From Deltaproteobacteria bacterium (GTDB lineage: Bacteria > Desulfobacterota > Desulfobulbia > Desulfobulbales > VMSU01): DNA of 5,911 nucleotides. Location of the stretch: assembly GCA_021789795.1 (NCBI GenBank), contig JAJYJA010000147.1, positions 1 through 5,911 on the forward strand, read 5' to 3'. The notes under the pieces were generated by a model that searched no databases, was not told the DNA's origin, and was given only the letters and a program-made list of their open reading frames with translations. How positions within the stretch are numbered: the first letter of the stretch is position 1; each line of letters opens with the position of its first letter. Below are positions 1 to 5,911 of the stretch, piece by piece. Position numbers and translations under genes: made by a program.

Positions 1-4
1 AGGA
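1..4 (+). promoter_or_regulatory. Probable Shine-Dalgarno of the fic-family gene
   Basis: AGGA at the very left edge lies nine bases before the ATG at 14. A second AGG directly abuts the ATG and is too close to serve. Any promoter lies outside the window. Confidence 0.45.
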
Positions 5-13
5 TACCTCAGG

Positions 14-1183
14 ATGAAGAGAGAGCTCCAGGGCCGATACGTGACCATTTCGACGGTGGGAGAAAAGGCTAAGGCCTTCGTGCCCGCGCCATTACCGCCG
101 CGTCCGCCCATCGACTGGACACCGGAGCTACGTAACAAGTTCGACCAGGCATTGCTGGCGCTTGGGCGGCTGGACAGCGTCTCGACTCTGCTGCCGGACA
201 CCTCACTGTTCCTCTACATGTACGTCCGCAAAGAAGCGGTGCTCTCCTCCATGATCGAGGGGACCCAGTCTTCGCTGTCGGACCTGCTACTATTCGAGCT
301 GGATCAAGCGCCGGGCGTGCCGTTGGATGACGTGCGGGAGGTCAGCAATTATGTTGCCGCCCTCGATCATGGCTTGCGTCTATTGAAGGAAGGTCTGCCG
401 CTGTCGCTACGTATGTTCCGGGATATCCACCGAGTACTCTTGACCAAGGGCAGGGGCAACAAGCAAAATCCGGGCGAATTCCGCCGCAGCCAGAACTGGA
501 TCGGCGGCACCCGACCGGGTAACGCGGCCTTCGTCCCGCCTCCGGTTGAAGAGGTGCTGGAGTGCATGGGCAATCTGGAGCTCTTCCTCCACGATCAGCC
601 GACGCCGACCCCAGTGCTGCTCAAAGCAGCGCTGGCCCATGTACAGTTCGAGACGATCCACCCGTTTCTCGATGGTAACGGCCGTTTGGGGCGTCTGCTG
701 ATCACGCTGCTCTTGTGCGAACAGAAGGTGCTGCGGGAGCCAATGCTCTACCTCAGCCTCTACTTCAAGACACACCGCCAATATTACTACGAGCTTCTCA
801 ATACCGTGCGCCTCACCGGCGACTGGGAGGCTTGGCTCGACTTCTTCGCCGAGGCGGTTATCGTTACCGCCACCCAGGCGGTGGAAACGGCGCAGCAACT
901 TCTCGACATGTCCAAACAGGATCACGGTCAGATCATGGGCCTAGGCCGGGCAGCCGCATCTACCTTGCAAGTCCATCGGGCGCTGATGGAGCACCCCATC
1001 GCCACCTCGGGCTCCCTAGTGAAGAAGACCGGCCTCAGCCCAGCAACGATCAACAAGGCACTTGGCCATCTGGGGCAACTCGGCATCATCAAAGAGCTAA
1101 CCGCCCAGAAGCGCAACCGGCTGTTCAGCTATGCGGGCTATATCAAGATCATAATTCGCGGCACAGAGTTATCGGACAGATAG
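14..1183 (+). CDS. Fic family protein, predicted self-inhibited (class II) AMP-transferase with C-terminal winged helix
   Basis: Fic enzymes usually transfer AMP from ATP to a Ser, Thr or Tyr hydroxyl of a target protein in the cytoplasm. The 389-residue product contains the complete motif HPFLDGNGRLGR at 216-227: catalytic His216, Asp220 (Mg ligand), the GNG phosphate loop and Arg227. A target-docking flap of the usual form lies at about 157-177 (FRRSQNWIGG, then FVPPP). Residues 78-83 (SSMIEG) fit the inhibitory motif (S/T)xxxE(G/N), with Glu82 expected to block productive ATP binding. Its position N-terminal to the Fic core marks class II, which needs no separate antitoxin. Residues about 313-375 look like a winged helix-turn-helix, so DNA binding or autoregulation is possible (inference). 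Length is normal for the family. The ATG at 14 has AGGA nine bases upstream, and the protein starts as homologues do, although the frame stays open to the window edge. No antitoxin-like gene is visible. The target is unknown. It converges on nuoN. Confidence 0.93.
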   Translation: MKRELQGRYVTISTVGEKAKAFVPAPLPPRPPIDWTPELRNKFDQALLALGRLDSVSTLLPDTSLFLYMYVRKEAVLSSMIEGTQSSLSDLLLFELDQAPGVPLDDVREVSNYVAALDHGLRLLKEGLPLSLRMFRDIHRVLLTKGRGNKQNPGEFRRSQNWIGGTRPGNAAFVPPPVEEVLECMGNLELFLHDQPTPTPVLLKAALAHVQFETIHPFLDGNGRLGRLLITLLLCEQKVLREPMLYLSLYFKTHRQYYYELLNTVRLTGDWEAWLDFFAEAVIVTATQAVETAQQLLDMSKQDHGQIMGLGRAAASTLQVHRALMEHPIATSGSLVKKTGLSPATINKALGHLGQLGIIKELTAQKRNRLFSYAGYIKIIIRGTELSDR

Positions 1184-1331
1184 AAAAAAAATCGCAAAAT
1201 GCAACTTATTGTCTCAATGAATGGAAGGGGCAACGGTTCGAGGGCAAGACGCCTCCCAGCAAACACCAGGGGGGCCAGGCATATCGAGCAATCTCTGTCC
1301 CGTCTGGCCACCGACGAGACAGGTGCGGGGG
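1184..1331. other. Convergent intergenic spacer between the fic-family gene and nuoN
   Basis: This 148-bp spacer separates two genes that end toward each other. It begins with an A8 tract (1184-1191) right after the fic stop, which reads as T8 on the minus strand. It ends with a hairpin close to the nuoN stop. I see no credible gene in it: the small plus-strand frames starting at 1199 and 1221 run into the nuoN coding region and have no recognisable content. No hairpin followed by a T tract is visible for plus-strand transcription, so how fic transcription ends is not evident. Confidence 0.7.
1295..1322 (-). terminator. Hairpin downstream of nuoN, possible 3' end or termination element
   Basis: The arms CTGTCCCGTC (1295-1304) and GACGAGACAG (1313-1322) flank an 8-base loop. 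As minus-strand RNA the ten pairs are nine Watson-Crick plus one G-U. As plus-strand RNA the same position is a C-A mismatch, so the element suits the nuo transcript better. It starts nine bases past the nuoN stop codon. No T tract follows it on the minus strand, so it is not a classic intrinsic terminator. It could protect the 3' end or aid factor-dependent termination. Confidence 0.45.
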
Positions 1332-2750
1332 CTACAGCAGGGAGGCTACAGCTCGGTTGGCGAGGTCCAACAGTTGGGAGGGGATGACGCCCAGGGTGAT
1401 GATGCCGGCGATCAGGGCTAGGCTGACCAGGGCGGTGGTGAAGTCCACCTCCAGGGCCTCGTCGCTGGCCGGGGTGTCGCAGTAAGCTACCTTGAGGACG
1501 GAGAGGTAGTAGTAGATGGCGATGGCGGTGTTCAGGGCCGCCAGGATGACCAGGGTCAGGTGCTTGGCCTGCAAGGCCCCCGCCATCAGCATGAATTTGC
1601 CCATGAAGCCGACAAAGGGCGGGATCCCGGCCAGGGCCATCATCCCGACCGCCAGGGTGAAGGCCATGAGCGGCGAGCGTTTGTACAGCCCCGCCAGATC
1701 GTTGATCTCGACATTCTCGCCCGTCTTGCTGACCTTGCACAACACCAGGAAACAGGCCATGTTCATCAGCACGTAGCCGGCGATGTAGAAGATCGAGGTG
1801 GCGTAGCCCTGCTGCTGGAAGGTGAGGAGACCCAAGAGCACGAAGCCGGCGTGGGCGATGCCCGAGAAGCCGAGCATCCGCTTAAGATCCTTCTGGGCCA
1901 GGGCCGAGAGGTTACCGTAGAACATGGAGCAGACCGCGAAGATCACCAACATGCCGACGATCGCCTGGTTCCCCGGGGCGGCGAGCATGGTGATGCGGAT
2001 CAGAAGCGCCACCGCCCCCAGCTTGGGCACCGAGGCGATGAAGGAGGTGGTCTCGTTGGCGGCGCCCTGATAGACATCCGGCACCCAGAAGTGGAAGGGG
2101 AAGACCGCCAGCTTAAACAAAAACCCGGCCAGCACCATGGCGATGCCGATCACCGCCGCCGGTTCCTTCAGCAGATGGCCAAGGCGGGGGGCGATGTCTG
2201 CCAAGTAGGTGGAGCCGGTCAGGCCGAACAGGTAGCTCATGCCAAAAAGCATGACCCCGGTGGCCATCACCGCAAACATGATATACTTGATCCCGGCCTC
2301 CATCTGGGTGCGCAGCCCGCGGCGGTCATCCCGCATCGGCACCATCAGATACAGAGAAAAGGAAGACAGCTCCAGGGCCACGAAGAGGGTGATCAGCTCG
2401 ACGCTGGAGACCAGCATCATCAGCCCCAGGCTGCTTAAAATGAGAAAGAGGTAGTACTCGGGCCGCATCCGGGGGGCGATGTCTTTCAACTCCCGGCCAA
2501 AGAGCAAGACGCAGGTGGTGGCGATGGCGATCAGCACCTTGAAGAGCTGGGAGAAGAGGTCGATCTGGTAGGCCTTGTAGAACAGATGGCCGCGCTCGTG
2601 AACAGTGGCCAGGGTAAGCAGCACGGAGGCCAACCCCAGAACGATGGCGATGGCGCGGGCACCCTTGTCGTCGCCGCGCAGGGTAAACGCAAAGAGAAGG
2701 AGGCTGCCCAACAGGAGAAGGAGCTCGGGGGCGAAGAGCATGAGTTTCAT
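1332..2750 (-). CDS. nuoN: NADH-quinone oxidoreductase subunit N
   Basis: NuoN is the antiporter-like subunit of the complex I membrane arm nearest the quinone module; it helps turn NADH:quinone electron transfer into proton translocation across the inner membrane. The 472-residue product is almost wholly hydrophobic, consistent with 14 transmembrane helices, and has the usual family length. Key residues (own numbering) are Glu127 in VALELSSFSLYLMV (TM5), Lys155, Lys213 just before FPFHFWVPDVYQGA (TM7), Lys243 in VPKLGA (TM8), His300 and Lys385 in GFMGKF (TM12). The TM12 Lys in place of Glu separates NuoN from NuoM. They correspond to E. coli E133, K158, K217, K247 and K395. I chose the ATG at 2750 because AAGGA lies six bases upstream; the TTG at 2756 directly follows that AAGGA and so has no usable site. 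Last gene of the run, 43 bp after nuoM, followed by a hairpin. Confidence 0.96.
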   Translation of the reverse strand: MKLMLFAPELLLLLGSLLLFAFTLRGDDKGARAIAIVLGLASVLLTLATVHERGHLFYKAYQIDLFSQLFKVLIAIATTCVLLFGRELKDIAPRMRPEYYLFLILSSLGLMMLVSSVELITLFVALELSSFSLYLMVPMRDDRRGLRTQMEAGIKYIMFAVMATGVMLFGMSYLFGLTGSTYLADIAPRLGHLLKEPAAVIGIAMVLAGFLFKLAVFPFHFWVPDVYQGAANETTSFIASVPKLGAVALLIRITMLAAPGNQAIVGMLVIFAVCSMFYGNLSALAQKDLKRMLGFSGIAHAGFVLLGLLTFQQQGYATSIFYIAGYVLMNMACFLVLCKVSKTGENVEINDLAGLYKRSPLMAFTLAVGMMALAGIPPFVGFMGKFMLMAGALQAKHLTLVILAALNTAIAIYYYLSVLKVAYCDTPASDEALEVDFTTALVSLALIAGIITLGVIPSQLLDLANRAVASLL

Positions 2751-2793
2751 TGGCAATCCTTAACGTGGTCGTGAGATGTTCCCGGCTGAAAGA
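2751..2793 (-). other. nuoM-nuoN intergenic gap
   Basis: A 43-bp gap, longer than the 15 bp between the preceding gene and nuoM. Apart from the nuoN ribosome-binding site I see no hairpin, T tract or promoter-like pair of boxes, so co-transcription of nuoM and nuoN is the simplest reading. Confidence 0.6.
2757..2761 (-). promoter_or_regulatory. Shine-Dalgarno of nuoN, decides the ATG start
   Basis: AAGGA on the minus strand sits six bases from the ATG at 2750 and directly against the in-frame TTG at 2756. Its position therefore supports ATG, giving 472 rather than 474 residues. Confidence 0.75.
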
Positions 2794-4308
2794 TCACGGC
2801 AGCATGCCGATGGCGGTCGAGTGGGCCGCGACGCTGACCTGGCTCAACAGGTGATTGACGCTCGTGTGCATCACCGCCAGGAAGGGGGTGGGCCCTAACC
2901 CGATCCAGAAGACAAAGAGCAGGAAGGGGGCCAGGGTCACGATCTCCCGGCCGTTTAAGTCGATCAGCGACTGCTTGGGGTTGTCCACCCCGCCCCAGAT
3001 GACCTTTTGCAGCATCCTGAGCATATAGGCGGCGGCCAGGATGGCGCCGGGGATGGCGCAGGCGGTGAGGATCAGATTGCGGCTGAATGAACCGGCCAGC
3101 ACCAGGAACTCGCCGACAAAGGAGTTGGTGCCGGGGAAGGCGAGCGAGGAAAGCGAGAAGAAGGCCAGGAAGGTAACGAAGATCGGCATCTGCTTGCCGA
3201 TGCCGGTAGCGGTGGCCAGCTCCCGGCTGTGGGTGCGCTCGTAGATCATGCCCACGCAGAGGAAGAGCGCCCCGGTGGTCACCCCGTGGTTGATCATCTG
3301 CAGAATCGCCCCCTCGATACCCCGGCTGTTCAAGACGAAAATGCCTAGGGTCACAAAGCCCATGTGGCCCACCGAGGAGTAGGCGATCAGCTTCTTCATG
3401 TCCTTCTGGGCCAGGGCGGTGAAGCCGCCGTAGAGGATGGCGGCCACCGACAGCCAGAGCACATAGGGCATCAGGGTAAGGGTCGCCACCGGGGTGATGG
3501 GCAGGCAGAAGCGCAAAAAGCCGTAGGTGCCCATCTTGAGCAGGATGCTAGCCAGGATGACCGAGCCGGCGGTGGGGGCCTCGACGTGGGCCGCCGGCAA
3601 CCAAGTGTGGAAGGGAAACATCGGCACCTTGATGGCAAAGGCCAGGAAGAAGGCCAGGAAGACCAGGATCTGGAAGGTGGTGGAATAGTTACCACCCATC
3701 AGGGCCGGGATGGAGAAGGTGTGGGGGGCGGAATTCAGGTACAAGGCGATGATCGAGACCAGGAGCATCACCGAGCCGGCCAGGGTGTAGATGAAGAACT
3801 TGATCGAGGCGTACACCTTGCGCGGCCCGCCCCAGATGCCGATGATCAGGTACATGGGAATCAGCATCGCCTCCCACAGGACGTAGAACAAGACAAAGTC
3901 CAGGGCCGCGAATACCCCGATCATGGCGCACTCCATCACCAGCAGGCAGACCATGAAGGCCTTGACCCTTTTCGCGATATAGCGCCAGGAGGCCAGGACG
4001 CAGAAGGGCATGATGAGGGTGGTGAGCAGGATCAAGAGCAGGCTGATGCCGTCCACCCCCAGGGTGTAGTTGATGTGCCAGATCGGAATCCAGGGGTGGT
4101 GTTCGCCGAACTGAAACTTGGCGGTGCTGGGGTCAAAGCCGGTGTAGAGCGGGATGGAGAGCAGCGCGTTGGCGATGGTGACCAGCAGGGCCCAAAACCG
4201 GGCGCTGGACTCGCTGGGCAGGAACATGCCGATAACGGCGCCCGCCAGCGGCAGGAAGATGAGAGCGCTGAGCAGCGGAAAGCCCTGGTGCATGACTAGG
4301 AAATCCAT
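2794..4308 (-). CDS. nuoM: NADH-quinone oxidoreductase subunit M
   Basis: NuoM is the middle antiporter-like proton channel of the complex I membrane arm. The 504-residue product has normal NuoM length and a hydrophobic profile fitting 14 transmembrane helices. Visible hallmarks (numbered from the ATG) are VDGIS at 85-89, Glu146 in LWEAMLIPMY (TM5), Lys227 in IKVPMFPFHTWLPAAHVEAPT (TM7 and the following loop, 226-246), Lys258 in LLKMGTYGFLRF (TM8), His315, His341 and Glu400 in GEF (TM12). With the TM7, TM8, His and TM12 sites all offset by seven from E. coli K234, K265, H322, H348 and E407, the match is strong; E146 corresponds to E. coli E144. The TM12 acid is the NuoM signature. A TTG at 4314 is in frame, but GAGG is ten bases from the ATG at 4308 and only four from the TTG, so I prefer ATG. 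It begins 15 bp after the NuoL-like gene, implying one operon. Confidence 0.96.
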   Translation of the reverse strand: MDFLVMHQGFPLLSALIFLPLAGAVIGMFLPSESSARFWALLVTIANALLSIPLYTGFDPSTAKFQFGEHHPWIPIWHINYTLGVDGISLLLILLTTLIMPFCVLASWRYIAKRVKAFMVCLLVMECAMIGVFAALDFVLFYVLWEAMLIPMYLIIGIWGGPRKVYASIKFFIYTLAGSVMLLVSIIALYLNSAPHTFSIPALMGGNYSTTFQILVFLAFFLAFAIKVPMFPFHTWLPAAHVEAPTAGSVILASILLKMGTYGFLRFCLPITPVATLTLMPYVLWLSVAAILYGGFTALAQKDMKKLIAYSSVGHMGFVTLGIFVLNSRGIEGAILQMINHGVTTGALFLCVGMIYERTHSRELATATGIGKQMPIFVTFLAFFSLSSLAFPGTNSFVGEFLVLAGSFSRNLILTACAIPGAILAAAYMLRMLQKVIWGGVDNPKQSLIDLNGREIVTLAPFLLFVFWIGLGPTPFLAVMHTSVNHLLSQVSVAAHSTAIGMLP

Positions 4309-4318
4309 TCTCAAAGGA

Positions 4319-4322
4319 CCTC
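4319..4322 (-). promoter_or_regulatory. Shine-Dalgarno of nuoM, favours the ATG start
   Basis: GAGG on the minus strand begins one base after the TAA of the upstream gene and lies ten bases from the ATG at 4308. The alternative TTG at 4314 is only four bases away, too close for normal initiation. The tight spacing after the stop suggests coupled translation of the two subunits. Confidence 0.6.
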
Positions 4323-4323
4323 G

Positions 4324-5911
4324 TTAGGATAGGACATAGGTTAGCAGCAGACAGGCGGCGATGGTCGCGGCCCAGAAGATGTTCGACTGCAAGCCCCGCT
4401 GGCCCTGACGCACTACCCCGCCCAAGGAGCGCACCGAGCGGGCCGAACCGTCAACCACCCCGTCGATGGCGTTCCAGTCGAACCACGACCAGAAGGCGGA
4501 TACGGTCATCAGGGAATTCAACCCCACCACCCGGTAGATCTCGCCCACGCAGGTGTCGATGAATTGCAGCGGCTTCTTGGCCAGCCACAGGAAACATCGG
4601 CCCCCCATGCGGTAGAACCAGTCCAAATCCAGGCTGATCTTGGGCTCCGGGGCCAGCTTCTTTAAGAGCAGGAAGAAGCCCAGGGCGGTGAACAAGAGGA
4701 TCTGCATGGTCTCCGAGAGGTGGTCGGCGGTGTAGGGGTTATAATGCACCGGGTAGGGCAGCATGTTGTAGAGGTAGGGGGTGTAGGAGCCGATGAAGAT
4801 ACAGAGGACGGCGGCGATACCCATGGCGGCCTGCATGTTCCAGGGCGGGTCGCAGGCCTTGTCCCAGGTCTCCTGGGAGCAGTTGTTCTTGCCGAACCAG
4901 ATGAAGTACGGCACCTTGAGCCCGGTGTGCAGGAAGGTTCCCGCCGAGGCCAGGAGCAGGAGGAAGCCGGCCCAGTAGATATGGCCCTCAAAGCCGGCGG
5001 CGATGATCATCGACTTGCTGACGAAGCCCGAGAACAGCGGGAAGGCCGAGATCGACAGCCCCCCGATCAGGGTAAAGACAAAGGCCCGGGGCATCTTCTT
5101 GTAGAGTCCGCCCAGCTCGGTGAACTTACTCTTGCCGGTCATCTGCAACACCGAACCGCAGCCCATGAACAGGAGCCCCTTGTAGAGGATGTGGGCAAAG
5201 GCATGGGCGCAGGCCCCGTTGATGGCCAGCTCGGTGCCGATCCCCACCCCGGCCACCATGTAGCCGACCTGGGAGATGATGTGCCAGGCGAGCAGCCGGC
5301 GGCAGTCGTTCTCCAGCACCGCGTACACGACACCGTAGAGGGCCATCACCACCCCGAAGGGCACCAGGATGTGCATCCCGGCCAGTCCCCGGGCCAGGGC
5401 GTAGATGGCGGTCTTGGTGGTGAAGGCGCACATGAACACCGCCCCGGTCACCGTGGCCTCGCCGTAGGCGTCCGGCAGCCAGGAGTGCAGCGGCGGCACC
5501 GCGGCGTTCAGCATGAAGCCGGCCATGATCAGGTAGGTGTAGAGGCTGGGGTTGACGACATCGAGATGCACGAAGGAGATGTCGCCGCCGGTGGCCTTGT
5601 AGCGCAGCATGATCCCGGCTAGCAGAATCAGGCCGCCGGCGGTATGCACCAGGAGGTAGCGAAAGCCGGTGGCCAGGGACTCCTTGCGGCCGCGGAACCA
5701 GACCAGGAAGACCGAGGAAAAGGCCATCAGCTCCCAGAACAGGAAGAGCACCATAAAGTCGCCGGCGTAGATCACCCCCAGCGAGCCCGCCACGTACAGC
5801 CAGGCGGCGATGTGCTGGAGGTCGTCGTCCACGTGCAGGCCGTAGAGGGTGCCGACGATGCACATCAGGGTCATGATGTAGGCGAAGACCTGACTTAAGC
5901 GGTCGATGCGG
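4324..5911 (-). CDS. NuoL/MrpD-like proton-conducting antiporter-type subunit (5' end beyond window)
   Basis: This is a membrane subunit of the NuoL/MrpD family, probably the distal proton channel of the same complex I. The frame stays open past the ATG at 5874 to the edge; the upstream codons read RIDRLSQVFAYI, matching the conserved DxLS segment seen in NuoM at 86-89. So 5874 is internal and about 75-90 N-terminal residues are missing. Numbered from that Met: Glu48 in FWELMAFSS (TM5), WLPDAY at 132-137, Lys154 in FTTKTAIYAL (TM8), His224/His228/Lys232 with the spacing of E. coli NuoL H334/H338/K342, and Lys287 in FSGFVSKSM (TM12). The expected TM7 Lys is Asn123 (LNAAVPPLHSWLP). Residues 408-516 form a long tail with DWFYR, VVDG and a last hydrophobic helix, like the NuoL C-terminus with its lateral helix; plain MrpD lacks this. 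Annotation pipelines may call such proteins Na+/H+ antiporter subunit D. Family confident, exact subunit name not. Confidence 0.88.
   Translation of the reverse strand, partial: RIDRLSQVFAYIMTLMCIVGTLYGLHVDDDLQHIAAWLYVAGSLGVIYAGDFMVLFLFWELMAFSSVFLVWFRGRKESLATGFRYLLVHTAGGLILLAGIMLRYKATGGDISFVHLDVVNPSLYTYLIMAGFMLNAAVPPLHSWLPDAYGEATVTGAVFMCAFTTKTAIYALARGLAGMHILVPFGVVMALYGVVYAVLENDCRRLLAWHIISQVGYMVAGVGIGTELAINGACAHAFAHILYKGLLFMGCGSVLQMTGKSKFTELGGLYKKMPRAFVFTLIGGLSISAFPLFSGFVSKSMIIAAGFEGHIYWAGFLLLLASAGTFLHTGLKVPYFIWFGKNNCSQETWDKACDPPWNMQAAMGIAAVLCIFIGSYTPYLYNMLPYPVHYNPYTADHLSETMQILLFTALGFFLLLKKLAPEPKISLDLDWFYRMGGRCFLWLAKKPLQFIDTCVGEIYRVVGLNSLMTVSAFWSWFDWNAIDGVVDGSARSVRSLGGVVRQGQRGLQSNIFWAATIAACLLLTYVLS

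Noticed and set aside
1184..1202. T8 tract on the minus strand preceded by a tiny GCA/TGC hairpin, considered as an intrinsic terminator of the nuo operon
   Set aside because: The stem is only three pairs with a three-base loop, too weak to call, though the T tract itself is real.
715..1485. A 256-codon plus-strand frame overlapping the 3' part of the fic gene, the spacer and the end of nuoN
   Set aside because: It crosses two real genes in other frames, and its peptide looks like out-of-frame translation with no conserved motif.
1138..1740. A 200-codon minus-strand frame overlapping nuoN, the spacer and the end of fic
   Set aside because: Pro/Gly/Arg/His-rich out-of-frame product of nuoN; the proper nuoN frame runs to its TAG at 1332 with a normal C-terminus.
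1560..2438. A 292-codon plus-strand open frame opposite nuoN
   Set aside because: It is low-complexity, rich in His, Gly, Gln and Asp, as expected from the complement of a hydrophobic GC-rich membrane gene. It resembles no protein family, and nuoN on the other strand is unambiguous.
3364..4299. A 311-codon plus-strand open frame opposite nuoM
   Set aside because: Same Gly/Gln/Asp/His-rich antisense composition with no recognisable domain; nuoM on the minus strand is certain.
4312..4314. TTG start for nuoM (and the similar TTG at 2754-2756 for nuoN)
   Set aside because: Shine-Dalgarno spacing is four bases and zero bases respectively for the TTGs, against ten and six for the ATGs two codons later.
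4720..5622. A 300-codon plus-strand open frame opposite the NuoL-like gene
   Set aside because: Antisense shadow of a transmembrane gene; Gly/His/Val/Gln-rich sequence without motifs.
5872..5874. ATG at 5874 as the start of the NuoL-like gene
   Set aside because: Conserved family sequence (the DxLS segment) continues upstream in frame to the window edge, so this Met is internal.

Overview
The window is a GC-rich bacterial segment. It holds the distal end of a respiratory complex I (NADH:quinone oxidoreductase, nuo) membrane-arm operon on the minus strand, facing a single plus-strand Fic-family gene. Dense coding, 9-43 bp gaps and good ribosome-binding sites suggest a proteobacterium-like genome. 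The NuoL/MrpD-like protein recalls homologues from sulfur-metabolising Gammaproteobacteria (Chromatiales type) or Desulfobacterota. That placement is from memory of protein style and is weak.

Layout. Positions 14-1183 (+) encode a complete 389-residue Fic protein: N-terminal inhibitory motif, intact catalytic Fic motif and C-terminal winged-helix region, so probably a self-inhibited (class II) AMP-transferase. Positions 1184-1331 are a 148-bp convergent spacer holding an A8 tract and a 10-bp-stem hairpin just beyond the nuo operon. Reading the minus strand from the right edge, the order is a NuoL/MrpD-like antiporter-type subunit (4324-5911, 5' end cut off by the window), nuoM (2794-4308) and nuoN (1332-2750). 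Both complete nuo genes have a TTG two codons upstream of an ATG, and Shine-Dalgarno spacing favours the ATG in each case.

How the genes work together. The three minus-strand products are homologous antiporter-like membrane subunits of a proton-pumping oxidoreductase. NuoM and NuoN carry the full set of charged residues known to matter for proton transfer (TM5 Glu, TM7 Lys, TM8 Lys, TM12 Glu or Lys). The NuoL-like subunit keeps the TM5 Glu, TM8 Lys, TM11 His/His/Lys and TM12 Lys, but has Asn where the TM7 Lys is expected. That is the most notable molecular observation here. The Fic gene shows no evident functional link to complex I and is probably just a convergent neighbour. I see no mobile element, tRNA, rRNA, CRISPR array or clear novel system.
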